A DNA stretch of 64,000 bases, taken from NCBI GenBank assembly GCA_044341025.1, contig JBIISM010000001.1:310001-374000 (forward strand), in the 5' to 3' direction. The notes beneath the pieces were generated by a model. It made no database searches, was not told the DNA's origin, and saw only the letters and a program-made list of their open reading frames with translations. The position numbers were made by a program, and so were the translations under genes. Below, in pieces: positions 51,880 through 61,071 of the stretch. Source of the stretch: JABMMZ01 sp044341025. GTDB taxonomy: Bacteria > Bacteroidota > Bacteroidia > NS11-12g > UBA955. Each line of letters starts with the position of its first letter. Positions within the stretch are counted from its first letter, which is position 1.

Positions 51880-52527
51880 ATGCACATAGAAGACCACGAC
51901 CACGATTTTGACGATTCTCACATTGGTACACCATTGAGAAATGATGCTTTCGAAAAGACTGATGAGCAAAAAATTGAAATTATTCAAGAACATTTCAAAG
52001 CAATAATGGAAACGCTTGGACTTGATTTGAACGATGACAGTTTAAATGGGACGCCTAAACGCGTCGCAAAAATGTATGTAAAGGAAATGTTTTGGGGACT
52101 CAACCCAGAAAACAAACCGGAGGTTTCCCATTTTAAAAACAATTTTAGATACAATGAAATGCTTGTCGAAAAAGACATTCATTTCTATACCAACTGCGAA
52201 CACCATTTTGTGCCTTTTTTCGGAAATGCACACATTGCCTATATTCCAAATGGTAAAGTAATTGGTTTGTCAAAGCTCAATAGAATTGTCGAATATTTTG
52301 CAAAAAGACCTCAAGTTCAAGAACGCATGACCATGCAAATCTCAAATGAATTGAAAAAAATTCTAGGTACCGATAATGTCGCCATAATTATTAATGCAAA
52401 ACATCTTTGTGTTGCAAGTCGCGGTATCAAAGACAACAGCAGCCATACAACGACCTCTGAATATTCTGGTCGTTTCAATGACCCGGAAACCAGAAACGAG
52501 TTGCACCGTTTACTTGCTCTGAAATAG
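51880..52527 (+). CDS. folE: GTP cyclohydrolase I
   Basis: 215 residues from ATG 51880 (MHIEDHDHDFDDSHIGTP); a frame starting at 51838 lies inside the previous gene. Makes 7,8-dihydroneopterin triphosphate from GTP. Motifs: LNGTPKRVAKMYVKEMFWGL, the zinc Cys and His in FYTNCEHHFVPFFG, and the second zinc Cys in INAKHLCVASRGI, then SEYSGRF. The His/Asp-rich N-terminal extension (HIEDHDHDFDDSH) is unusual. Operon with the pterin synthase. Confidence 0.96.
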   Translation: MHIEDHDHDFDDSHIGTPLRNDAFEKTDEQKIEIIQEHFKAIMETLGLDLNDDSLNGTPKRVAKMYVKEMFWGLNPENKPEVSHFKNNFRYNEMLVEKDIHFYTNCEHHFVPFFGNAHIAYIPNGKVIGLSKLNRIVEYFAKRPQVQERMTMQISNELKKILGTDNVAIIINAKHLCVASRGIKDNSSHTTTSEYSGRFNDPETRNELHRLLALK

Positions 52528-52551
52528 TTCCTTTTATTTCCCTATTTTCTT

Positions 52552-52559
52552 TATTTTCG
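52552..52559 (+). promoter_or_regulatory. -7 box of the M1 peptidase gene
   Basis: TATTTTCG followed by C, 19 bases before ATG 52579; differs by one base from TAnnTTTG. Confidence 0.4.
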
Positions 52560-52578
52560 CATCTTACAATCAAATAAT

Positions 52579-55500
52579 ATGAAAAAATTATTATGCATTC
52601 TTTTGTTGACGCCTTTCATTCTAAAAGCGGATTCCGTATTCCAATATAAAGACTATTGGAAAAATAGAAAACCCAATGCGGCATATTGGCAACAAGACGT
52701 GCATTACACCATTCAGGCCAACATTGATGATGTGAAAGATGAAATTACTGGAACTGAAACTTTGGTCTATTACAACAACAGCCCAGATGTTTTAAATAAA
52801 GTCTATTTTCATTTGTATCAAAACGCCTTTCAACCAGGAAGCTACGCGCATGCTTTGAATGAAGTAAATGATGAAGAAACAAAATTCGGAAAATATGAAG
52901 CCCTCAAAATGGGAACTTTAATTGATGAATTTAAAATAAATGGACAAGCCGTAACTTATGTAATTGATAATACCATACTAATTGCAAGTCTCGCAAAACC
53001 CCTAGCACCCGGTGAATCAATAACCTTTACTATAATTTTCAGAACCTTTTGGGACAATGGTACCATGAGAAGACGTTTTAAAACTTTCTCTCCCGATGGA
53101 ATCAACAAACATTTTGATGGCGTGCATTGGTACCCAAGAATTTGTGTTTACGATAGAAAATTTGGTTGGGAAACCGATCAACACCTCGGCAAAGAATTTT
53201 ATGGCGATTATGGGGTGTTTGATGTGCAGTTGAATTTTCCATCGAACTATGTCGTTGAAGCTACAGGTTCTCTTCAGAATGAAGCGACAGTGATGCCGGA
53301 AGAGCTTCGAAAAAGTTTGGATATTGCCAACTATTCTATTGAACAAATTGGGGCCGACGGAAAAACCAAAAGAGTGCCTACCAATTATAAATACAGCATT
53401 CCAGCTGGTTTTAGAAAAACATGGATTTACCATGCAGAGAATGTGCATGACTTTGCTTTCACCGCTGACCCAACATACAGAATGGCAGAAGTCATTTGGA
53501 AAGGTATACGTTGTATTGCATTGGCTCAAGAACAAAATGCGCCATACTGGTACCCAACCGCTGCTTTTGTAGCCAAAGTCGTTGAGACCTACAGCACTGA
53601 TTTTGGAATGTATGGATGGCCGAAGATTGTTGCAGCAGATGCCCGCGATGGCATGGAATACCCAATGATTACGCTAAATGGCGGAAATTGGCCAGGTCAT
53701 CAATACGTAATCGCACATGAAGTTGGGCACAATTGGTTTTTTGGTATGATTGGAAACAATGAAACCTACAGAGCCATGCTCGATGAAGGATTTACCCAGT
53801 TCTTAACCTCCTGGAGCATTAAGCGTTACAATAACATTCCAATGCATGCCAATTCTTACGATGAACAATCTGTGTACAATGGATACTTAAACGACGCATT
53901 AAATAAAAACGATGAGCCTCTAAATACCCATAGTGATGATTTCGGATCTGCAGTTGGTCATGGAGGTGGTTACAGACACGTATATTACAAAACCGCTACC
54001 ATGTTGTATAATCTTCAATATGTGCTTGGTGATACTTTGTTTTTGAGCGCAATGAAGCACTATTTTAACAAATGGAAATTTGCCCACCCGTATCCTGAGG
54101 ATTTTAGACAAGCAATAATTGAATACAGTAAAGTTGATTTGAATTGGTTTTTCGATCAATGGATGGAAACGACCAAGTCAATCGACTACAAACTTATTGG
54201 TTACCAGAGAATAAAACGAAATTCGAACGATGGCAAGTATTATTATCAAATCGCACTTAAACGCAAAGGCGACATGCAAATGCCAATCGATTTAACGGTT
54301 AAAGACAAAAGCGATAAAAATTACGAATACCTCATACCCAATACATATTTTAACAAACAAGAGGGTAGGACTGTGCTCAAAACTTGGAAAGGTTGGGGCT
54401 TGCTCAACCAAAAATACTTGGATACAATCGTATTGAACAAAAAAATTAAAACCATTGAAATCGATACCACCCATCGTTTGGCTGATATATACCGATTGGA
54501 TAACCGTATGGAAGGCAATAATTACGCACTGCCTTCAAAGGTGAGATTAGATAAAGGTATAGCTCAAACGTCTAGCTTTAATTATCAAAACGTGTACCTG
54601 CGTCCAGATCTCTGGTTCAATGCCGTTGATGGAATGAAAATAGGTGTGCACTCACGCATAGAATATGCCAAAGTTAAACATGTACTAGATTTTAATGTTT
54701 GGTACAATTCTGGAATTGGCGCAGAAAAAAAATACACGACTTCTGTTAGATCCCCACTTTCTTATAGATTGCACTACTCGAATTTACTTGGAAGAGATGC
54801 TCATGTATATTGGGATACAAGGTTTTTAGACGGTGTTTTTTATGATGATTTAGGATTTAAAAAAACGTTTGGGAAAAACTTTGTAAACATACATTTTAAA
54901 TCCATCTCGATGGATAGCAATGCGCGTGTTTACTGGCCTTCTGCGGCTAGTTTGAATAGAGAATTAAAAAGCAACAGCAGCATCATTATCGATTTCAATA
55001 GAAATTACCGCTACAAAAGAGGTAATGGAATAATTAAGTCTTCATTGAGAGGCAGCAGTCTAACAAAAGACTACGCTTATGGTTCGTTTAAATTGGAGGT
55101 TTTAAACAATACCCATTTTGGAAAATTAGACATTAAAACTAGGTTCTACTTCCAACACATTGAAGGAAGTGCTATTCCAGAAGAGGTGATGTTAAACTTA
55201 GCTTCCGCCAATATGGAGGAAATGTTGGAAAGTAAATTCACCCGTTCACGCGGCTGGATTCCTCAGGAATACTTAGGGTATGGCAGCAGTACAAACCATT
55301 TTCAAATTGGTGGTGGGCTCAACTTACGCGGTTATGCAGGATATTTAGCGCCTGTTACCAAAGACAATTTAATTTACCAACTATACAAAGGCAATGGTGG
55401 TGTTTCTGCTTCTGTTGAAATAGACTTCGACCGTTTTGTGAAATTTGCACCTAAAATTACAAGGAATTGGTTAAAAATGGATGCTTATGCGTTTGCAGAT

Positions 55501-55725
55501 GCAGGCATTCTTTACAATAGCAACTTGATGACCACTGTCCAATCTCCATTAAGAATGGATGCTGGTATTGGCACTTGTTTGACCATTTCCAAATGGGGGA
55601 AACGCAATCTAATACAGCCATTTACCTTGAGATTTGATATGCCTTTTGTGTTAAATACAGCGCCATATTCAGATAAAGGATTTGTGCAAAGTAGATGGTT
55701 GTTTGGAATTGGAAGAAGCTTTTAA
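52579..55725 (+). CDS. M1 metallopeptidase with barrel-like C-terminal region
   Basis: 1048 residues, signal peptide MKKLLCILLLTPFILKADS. The N-terminal about 620 residues are an M1 aminopeptidase: HEVGHNWFFGMIGNNETYRA followed by MLDE gives HExxH-x18-E at residues about 379-402, with NGGNW in place of GAMEN. From about residue 650 the sequence turns to alternating beta-strand segments ending in GGGLNLRGYAGYL, DAYAFADAGILYN, RWLFGIGRSF (C-terminal Phe), resembling an Omp85-type barrel. Together this would be a surface or periplasm-facing peptidase anchored in the outer membrane. The barrel call is inferred; family membership of the peptidase is firm. Confidence 0.9.
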   Translation: MKKLLCILLLTPFILKADSVFQYKDYWKNRKPNAAYWQQDVHYTIQANIDDVKDEITGTETLVYYNNSPDVLNKVYFHLYQNAFQPGSYAHALNEVNDEETKFGKYEALKMGTLIDEFKINGQAVTYVIDNTILIASLAKPLAPGESITFTIIFRTFWDNGTMRRRFKTFSPDGINKHFDGVHWYPRICVYDRKFGWETDQHLGKEFYGDYGVFDVQLNFPSNYVVEATGSLQNEATVMPEELRKSLDIANYSIEQIGADGKTKRVPTNYKYSIPAGFRKTWIYHAENVHDFAFTADPTYRMAEVIWKGIRCIALAQEQNAPYWYPTAAFVAKVVETYSTDFGMYGWPKIVAADARDGMEYPMITLNGGNWPGHQYVIAHEVGHNWFFGMIGNNETYRAMLDEGFTQFLTSWSIKRYNNIPMHANSYDEQSVYNGYLNDALNKNDEPLNTHSDDFGSAVGHGGGYRHVYYKTATMLYNLQYVLGDTLFLSAMKHYFNKWKFAHPYPEDFRQAIIEYSKVDLNWFFDQWMETTKSIDYKLIGYQRIKRNSNDGKYYYQIALKRKGDMQMPIDLTVKDKSDKNYEYLIPNTYFNKQEGRTVLKTWKGWGLLNQKYLDTIVLNKKIKTIEIDTTHRLADIYRLDNRMEGNNYALPSKVRLDKGIAQTSSFNYQNVYLRPDLWFNAVDGMKIGVHSRIEYAKVKHVLDFNVWYNSGIGAEKKYTTSVRSPLSYRLHYSNLLGRDAHVYWDTRFLDGVFYDDLGFKKTFGKNFVNIHFKSISMDSNARVYWPSAASLNRELKSNSSIIIDFNRNYRYKRGNGIIKSSLRGSSLTKDYAYGSFKLEVLNNTHFGKLDIKTRFYFQHIEGSAIPEEVMLNLASANMEEMLESKFTRSRGWIPQEYLGYGSSTNHFQIGGGLNLRGYAGYLAPVTKDNLIYQLYKGNGGVSASVEIDFDRFVKFAPKITRNWLKMDAYAFADAGILYNSNLMTTVQSPLRMDAGIGTCLTISKWGKRNLIQPFTLRFDMPFVLNTAPYSDKGFVQSRWLFGIGRSF

Positions 55726-55731
55726 TCCATT

Positions 55732-55929
55732 ATGAAAAATCAATTTATTAAGCTTGGAGTTCTGATTGGGTTTTTTACTTTATTTGTGGGCTCTGCTTTG
55801 TTTATGTATGTAAAATTCATACACAACAAACCTAAAATTAAAATTATTGCACCCAAAACAGAGGTTGATCCAATAAAGTTCGATAGTTTGTTGTATGAAA
55901 AGAACAAAAACAAACAGCTGCCTCAGTAA
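55732..55929 (+). CDS. Small single-TM protein, unknown function
   Basis: 65 residues: one TM helix (FIKLGVLIGFFTLFVGSALFMYVKF) and a short polar tail rich in Lys/Asn. It starts 6 bases after the M1 gene, so it is probably co-transcribed. No family recognised. Confidence 0.7.
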   Translation: MKNQFIKLGVLIGFFTLFVGSALFMYVKFIHNKPKIKIIAPKTEVDPIKFDSLLYEKNKNKQLPQ

Positions 55930-55937
55930 GTATTTTT

Positions 55938-56960
55938 TTATTCTGTAATTCCTTTTTTGTTCAGCGCCTTCTGGTAACGTTTGGCATTTTGCAAGTGCAC
56001 ATTGTAGTCCTTTGCAAAATTGTGGTATCCACTAAAATCTTCTTTGGCACACATAAATAAATAGGCGTGTTTTGTGGCATTTAAAACGCAATCAATAGAT
56101 TGCTTTGATGCGATGCATATTGGTCCTGGGGGCAACCCTTTATTTATGTATGTATTGTATGGAGATTCTATGCTTAAATGTGTTTTTAATACCCTTCTTA
56201 AGCCCGGCTCATTTAACGCAAATTTAATGGTAGGGTCGGCTTGCAATGGCATGCCTATCTGCAAACGGTTTAAATACAAGCCGGCAACGACAGGCATTTC
56301 ATCGGTTTTATTGGTTTCCTTGGAAACAATACTGGCTAATATTGAAACTTCAATGGTTGATAATCCAAGTGCTTTTGCTTTTTCCCTGCGTTCAGCATTC
56401 CAATATTTCTGATATTCTAATGCCATTTTAACAATTAATTCGTCTGCTTCTGTGTGCCAATATAAATTGTAGGTATCAGGCAAAACCATAGCGTATATGG
56501 CTTCTTTTATAAAGCCATATTTTTGGCAAAATGCTGTGTCATTGAGGATTTTATAAAAGTCGCTGCTGTCACCTTCTAACTTTTCGCCACAAAGGGCTGC
56601 TAATTTTTCCAAACTGATTAATGGTCTTATAACCAAATTGACCGTTTTCATTTTCCCTTCTCTAAAAATCTTTGCTAATTCAATAAGATTCATGCTAGGA
56701 TTAACCGTGTATCTTCCTGCTTTTACCCATCTGTTTAAATTTATTCGCTCAGATATTTTTTCAAAAATGAATGGAAATTTCAATCCATAATTTGATTCTA
56801 ATTTTTTGCTAATAGATTCAATGTTGTCTGCACTGTCAATAAATACATAACTTTCTTTACCGATACTTAGCGCAGGCGATTTGTATACATAAAGGCCAAA
56901 CAAACTTAACAACAATAAGCTCGAGACAATAACAATTAAGACAGATTTAATAAGCTTCAT
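55938..56960 (-). CDS. mltG: Endolytic murein transglycosylase MltG
   Basis: 340 residues: an N-terminal TM helix (LIKSVLIVIVSSLLLLSLFGLYVY), then a LysM-like and YceG domain with LPDTYNLYWHT, the catalytic Glu in LASIVSKETNKTDEM, VAGLYLNRLQIGMPLQADPT, SPYNTYINKGLPPGPI and HYNFAKDY-like HNFAKDYNVH. It cuts nascent glycan strands in the periplasm. Single gene between convergent and divergent neighbours. Confidence 0.95.
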   Translation of the reverse strand: MKLIKSVLIVIVSSLLLLSLFGLYVYKSPALSIGKESYVFIDSADNIESISKKLESNYGLKFPFIFEKISERINLNRWVKAGRYTVNPSMNLIELAKIFREGKMKTVNLVIRPLISLEKLAALCGEKLEGDSSDFYKILNDTAFCQKYGFIKEAIYAMVLPDTYNLYWHTEADELIVKMALEYQKYWNAERREKAKALGLSTIEVSILASIVSKETNKTDEMPVVAGLYLNRLQIGMPLQADPTIKFALNEPGLRRVLKTHLSIESPYNTYINKGLPPGPICIASKQSIDCVLNATKHAYLFMCAKEDFSGYHNFAKDYNVHLQNAKRYQKALNKKGITE

Positions 56961-57030
56961 TTCTTATGCAAACTTACTTTTTATTCTTCAAAACTTGAAG
57001 TCAAATTCTTGTGGATGACTATTTTAAATC

Positions 57031-57065
57031 TTGGTTTAAATTCTAATATTAAGCCCTTATTTTTG
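57031..57065 (+). promoter_or_regulatory. Promoter of rfbC, box three bases before ATG
   Basis: TTG at 57031-57033, 24-base spacer, TATTTTTG at 57058-57065, then CAT and ATG 57069. The spacer is slightly long. Confidence 0.5.
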
Positions 57066-57068
57066 CAT

Positions 57069-57611
57069 ATGGAATTGATTGAAACGGGTTTTAAAGGGTT
57101 GCTATTAATTAAACCCAAAGTTTTTATAGATGAAAGAGGCTATTTTTTCGAATCATTTAATCAAGAAAAGTTTGAATCGATAGGTATTAAAGAGAAATTC
57201 ACCCAAGACAATCAATCGCTTTCAAATAAAGGTATTGTGAGAGGCTTGCATTTTCAAGCACCACCTCATGCACAAGGTAAATTGGTAAGGGTTATTAAAG
57301 GGGGCGTGCAGGATGTCGTTGTAGACATTCGAAAAAACTCATTGACTTATGGTAAAAGTTATTCTGTCGAATTGAGTGAAGAAAATTTCTTAATGCTATT
57401 CATCCCACCGGGTTTTGCTCATGGTTTTGCAACTTTAGAAGACCATACAATTTTTTCTTATAAATGCACAGATACATACCATCCAGAATCTGAGGGTGGC
57501 TTGGCCTGGGACGATCGCGAATTTGCTATTGATTGGGCTGTAAGTGCTCCAATTTTGTCTGAAAAGGACAAAAAATATCAAGCATTCAGCTTATTTGTTT
57601 CTCCATTTTAA
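57069..57611 (+). CDS. rfbC: dTDP-4-dehydrorhamnose 3,5-epimerase
   Basis: 180 residues from ATG 57069 (MELIETGFKGLLLIKPKVF); a longer frame from 57009 would include the promoter. RmlC cupin with FIDERGYFFESFN, TQDNQSLSNKGIVRGLHFQAPP (catalytic His), VVDIRKNSLTYGKS, LFIPPGFAHGFATLED and YHPESEGGLAWDD. Step in dTDP-rhamnose synthesis for surface glycans; other rml genes are absent here. Confidence 0.95.
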   Translation: MELIETGFKGLLLIKPKVFIDERGYFFESFNQEKFESIGIKEKFTQDNQSLSNKGIVRGLHFQAPPHAQGKLVRVIKGGVQDVVVDIRKNSLTYGKSYSVELSEENFLMLFIPPGFAHGFATLEDHTIFSYKCTDTYHPESEGGLAWDDREFAIDWAVSAPILSEKDKKYQAFSLFVSPF

Positions 57612-57825
57612 TTAACGTTTGACAACTTCAGCTTGTTTTTTTGGGATAAACGTTAAAGGTTATTGATATTAGTATTAGAAGGAAGGATAATTGTTTCATG
57701 GTCTTAAGTAAAGATACTTTTTTATAAATATATTTTGATATCTCTAGTTTAAATTCTATCATTGCTGCGCTTAATTGGCGTACATTTAAATTTTTAAAAC
57801 AAGCCAATAAAAAATAAACAATAGT
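57612..57825. other. Gap with a doubtful 23-codon remnant on the minus strand
   Basis: A/T-rich gap. On the minus strand, 57699-57628 reads a signal-peptide-like MKQLSFLLILISITFNVYPK and then stops after KTS, possibly a decayed gene start. No promoter match found. Confidence 0.4.
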
Positions 57826-58203
57826 ATGAAACAACCATATTTCATTTTAAAATGGATTCCAGAATTTTATTTTATTATGGTTTCTGTTTTATGGTTTTAC
57901 CATTCAATAAATATTGAACACAGCAACAGTGTTAATTTTCCTGCTGTTATTCTCATCATTTTGTTTCACATGCAATTGTTTCTGAACGATTTAAAATTTG
58001 GTAAAGTTCTGGCTGGAATTGTTGCAATTGCCACTATCGTTTTATTGGTTCTTTTGTCACAAAGAATTATTAATTCACTCAAATTTGATTATGATTCACA
58101 AATATTCATCTTAGGACTCGGAAACCTGGTGATTGTAAATATAATTATGGCAACATTGATGTTCCGAAGATACAAAAGGACGGAAGATTCTCTACCGTTG
58201 TAG
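57826..58203 (+). CDS. Small integral membrane protein, unknown
   Basis: 125 residues with four predicted TM helices (FYFIMVSVLWFYH; FPAVILIILFHMQLFL; VLAGIVAIATIVLLVLLS; IFILGLGNLVIVNIIMATLM) and a charged C-terminus RRYKRTEDS. No family recognised. It converges on gatB with a 6-base gap. Confidence 0.75.
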   Translation: MKQPYFILKWIPEFYFIMVSVLWFYHSINIEHSNSVNFPAVILIILFHMQLFLNDLKFGKVLAGIVAIATIVLLVLLSQRIINSLKFDYDSQIFILGLGNLVIVNIIMATLMFRRYKRTEDSLPL

Positions 58204-58209
58204 GTTTAA

Positions 58210-59649
58210 TTACAATTCAAGAGCATCTGCAACGGCTTTGTTGAGTGCTTTTGGATCTGCTTTGCCTTTGCTTAATTTCATCGCTTCTCCAATAAACAGA
58301 CCTAATAGGCCTTTCTTTCCTGTTTTGTATTCTGCAATTTTATCAGGGTATTTCGACAAAGCTTCTTTTACCACAGAATCAATTAAATTGCTGTCATTTG
58401 ACTGAATAATATTTAAAATTTCAGCAATTTCAAGTGGCGTTTTCTCAGGGTGCTTTAACATCATTGGGAACACTTGTTGAGATGCCGCAGTATTGCTTAA
58501 TAGTCCTTCGTCGATTAAAGCAATCAGCGCAGACAATGATTCCGGTTTTAATTTGAAATCATCTATCTCGCTTGCTGTTTCGTTTAAAAAGGACTTAACA
58601 CTTCCAAGAACCCAATTGGCTGCTGCTTTGTAGTTTTTACAAAACTTACTTAATTCAATATAATATAAAGCCGTTTGCTTATCGTCGGTTATTGTTTGAG
58701 CATCGTATTCAGACAATCCAAATTCATTTCTGAATTTTAAGTACATTTCTTCCGGAAGTTGTGGAAGATTCACTTTTATTTGATTTAAAAATTCATCTGT
58801 AATTAGAAAAGGGGGTAGGTCTGGTTCCGGAAAATACCTGTAATCATTAGCAGCCTCCTTACTTCTCATGCTGAAAGTATTGCCTTTTAAGGCATTAAAA
58901 CCTCTGGTTTCGGATACAATTTCTTCACCCTTGGTCTTCATCTCCGTTTGACGTATAATTTCACTCTCAATGGCTCTTCTAACATTGCTTATTGAGTTCA
59001 TGTTTTTAACCTCTACTTTAGTTCCAAAAGCAGTAGTTCCAGTTTCTCTAATAGATATATTGGCATCACAGCGCATTGAACCTTCCTCCATGTTTCCATC
59101 ACAAATCCCCAAATAGCGGACTAATTTCCTAACTTCACTTACGTATTCGTATGCCTCTTCACTGCTTCTTATTTCGGGCTCACTTACTATCTCGATTAAG
59201 GGAACACCGGCGCGGTTATAGTCAACCAAAGTATCATATAAGTCCTGGTCGTGCATGCTCTTACCGCTATCTTCTTCCATATGGATTCTGGTTAATCCAA
59301 TTTGTTTTTCTAAGCCGTCTTTTAATTTTATTTTAACAAATCCGCCTGTGCATATTGGTGTTTTGTCTTGGGTTATTTGGTAACCTTTTGGCAAATCTGC
59401 ATAGAAGTAATTTTTACGGTCAAATTGGTTGTAACGGGTAATGTTGCAATTCAATGCTAATCCCATCTTAATGGCCTGTTCAATGACGCTTATATTGTGT
59501 TTAGGCAATGTTCCTGGATGCGCAATGGTAATTGGACTCACTTGTGTGTTAGGCAAACCCCCGTATTCAGTATTGTCGCCACAGTATGCTTTACTTTTAC
59601 TAAGCAATTGCACGTGAATTTCTAAGCCGATTACTACTTCGTATGTCAT
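58210..59649 (-). CDS. gatB: Aspartyl/glutamyl-tRNA amidotransferase subunit B
   Basis: 479 residues. Kinase-type subunit of GatCAB, which amidates Glu-tRNA-Gln or Asp-tRNA-Asn. Motifs: MTYEVVIGLEIHVQLLSKSK, YCGDNTEYGGLPNTQVSPI, RKNYFYADLPKGYQITQ, HMEEDSGKS, YNRAGVPLIEIVSEPEI and the YqeY-like tail KGLLGLFIGEAMKLSKGKAD. Full length. gatA and gatC are not adjacent. Confidence 0.97.
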   Translation of the reverse strand: MTYEVVIGLEIHVQLLSKSKAYCGDNTEYGGLPNTQVSPITIAHPGTLPKHNISVIEQAIKMGLALNCNITRYNQFDRKNYFYADLPKGYQITQDKTPICTGGFVKIKLKDGLEKQIGLTRIHMEEDSGKSMHDQDLYDTLVDYNRAGVPLIEIVSEPEIRSSEEAYEYVSEVRKLVRYLGICDGNMEEGSMRCDANISIRETGTTAFGTKVEVKNMNSISNVRRAIESEIIRQTEMKTKGEEIVSETRGFNALKGNTFSMRSKEAANDYRYFPEPDLPPFLITDEFLNQIKVNLPQLPEEMYLKFRNEFGLSEYDAQTITDDKQTALYYIELSKFCKNYKAAANWVLGSVKSFLNETASEIDDFKLKPESLSALIALIDEGLLSNTAASQQVFPMMLKHPEKTPLEIAEILNIIQSNDSNLIDSVVKEALSKYPDKIAEYKTGKKGLLGLFIGEAMKLSKGKADPKALNKAVADALEL

Positions 59650-59687
59650 ATAAAAAAGGAGAGCAAAATTAAGGATTAAACATCAAT

Positions 59688-60029
59688 CTATTGGGACAAT
59701 TTTTCGTTGTTTTGATGTCGGTCAAAATCACGCGATGTTTTTTTTTCCATGTTCTGTTTAAAGGCTTCTGTTAAATTAACCCCGGTTTGATTTGCCAAAC
59801 AAATTAAAACCCAAAGGACGTCAGCCATTTCATCTGATAAGTTGCTTGATTTATCTGTCGATTTACTCGATTGTTCACCATAGGTTCTGGCCATTATTCT
59901 GGCCAATTCACCAACTTCTTCCATTAAAATAGCCGTATTGGTCAATTCATTGAAATATCTTACGCCTATGGTTTTTATCCAAAGGTCAACCTCAGATTGC
60001 GCTTGTTGCAATGTTAGTTCTTGAGACAT
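59688..60029 (-). CDS. MazG-like nucleotide pyrophosphohydrolase
   Basis: 113 residues from ATG 60029 (MSQELTLQQAQSEVDLWIKT). A longer frame would overlap trxB. All-alpha NTP-PPase fold with the metal motif EEVGELARIMART and DEMADVLWVLICLANQTG (E-x-x-E ... E-x-x-D). Likely house-cleaning of non-canonical nucleotides. It starts 3 bases after trxB's stop, so the two form an operon. Confidence 0.88.
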   Translation of the reverse strand: MSQELTLQQAQSEVDLWIKTIGVRYFNELTNTAILMEEVGELARIMARTYGEQSSKSTDKSSNLSDEMADVLWVLICLANQTGVNLTEAFKQNMEKKTSRDFDRHQNNEKLSQ

Positions 60030-60031
60030 TA

Positions 60032-60976
60032 TTATGCAGAATGTTGGCTTGACAACCATCGCTCTGCATCCAAGGCAGCCATGCATCCACTTCCCGCAGC
60101 AGTAACGGCTTGACGGTAAATTTTATCTTGTGCATCACCGCAAGCAAACACACCTTCAATATTGGTGAATGAACTTCCTGGTTTTGTCATAATATAACCT
60201 TGCTCATCCATATTGATCCATGGTTTGAAAATAGAAGTGTTAGGGGTGTGGCCAATTGCAACAAAAAATCCTGTCACACTAATTGTTTTCAAGCTGCCAT
60301 CTATAGTACTTTTTAATCTTGCACCTTCAACAACAGAATCGCCAAGTATTTCATCTGTTTCCGAATTAAAATGAATTTCAATGTTTGGCGTGTTCTCAAC
60401 GCGATGTTGCATTGCTTTTGACGCTCTGAATGTATCTCGTCTCACTATCATATGCACTTTGTTACACAATTTGGCCAAATAGCTGGCTTCTTCACAAGCT
60501 GTGTCTCCTGCTCCAACAATTGCGACATCTTGTCCTCTATAAAAGAATCCATCGCAAACAGCACATGCACTTACGCCACTGCCGTTTAGTTTTTGTTCAC
60601 TAGGGATACCCAACCATTTGGCACTTGCACCTGTTGCTATAATTATCGATTCTGCCACAATTGTTTTTTTCTCATCTACGATACAAGTAAAAGGTCTTTG
60701 GCTAAAATCAACTGAGGTGACAATACCAAATCGAATATCTGCCCCCAACCTAACGGCTTGCTTTTTGAAATGGTCCATCATCATTGGACCTTCAATTCCA
60801 TCCGGATATCCGGGGTAATTTTCAACATCAGTGGTAATGGTTAATTGTCCACCTGGTTGCAAGCCCTCATACATTACAGGCTTCATGTCTGCTCTAGCTG
60901 CATAAATTGCTGCCGTAAATCCTGCAGGGCCACTGCCTATAATTAAACACTCAACTTTTTCTATTTCCTGATTCAT
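60032..60976 (-). CDS. trxB: Thioredoxin reductase
   Basis: 314 residues, NADPH-dependent flavoprotein. FAD site IIGSGPAGFTAAIYAARA, redox-active CAVCDG (about residues 141-146), NADPH site AIVGAGDTACEEASYLA and the C-terminal GVFACGDAQDKIYRQAVTAA. Full length. Likely reduces a thioredoxin; the redoxin at 25426 is a periplasmic protein and is not its direct partner. Confidence 0.97.
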   Translation of the reverse strand: MNQEIEKVECLIIGSGPAGFTAAIYAARADMKPVMYEGLQPGGQLTITTDVENYPGYPDGIEGPMMMDHFKKQAVRLGADIRFGIVTSVDFSQRPFTCIVDEKKTIVAESIIIATGASAKWLGIPSEQKLNGSGVSACAVCDGFFYRGQDVAIVGAGDTACEEASYLAKLCNKVHMIVRRDTFRASKAMQHRVENTPNIEIHFNSETDEILGDSVVEGARLKSTIDGSLKTISVTGFFVAIGHTPNTSIFKPWINMDEQGYIMTKPGSSFTNIEGVFACGDAQDKIYRQAVTAAGSGCMAALDAERWLSSQHSA

Positions 60977-61071
60977 GCTGCAAATTAATTAAATTATATC
61001 TGAATCAAAAAATTGATATTATTTATGTTGATATATTAGTCGTTAAATCTGAATAAATAGTATGTTTTTAA

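Noticed and set aside
53017..53535. 172-residue minus-strand ORF inside the M1 peptidase gene
   Set aside because: Antisense of a firm gene, no family resemblance, no start signal.
57628..57699. 23-codon minus-strand frame MKQLSFLLILIS...
   Set aside because: Signal-like but far too short and without a promoter match; listed only as a remark on the gap.
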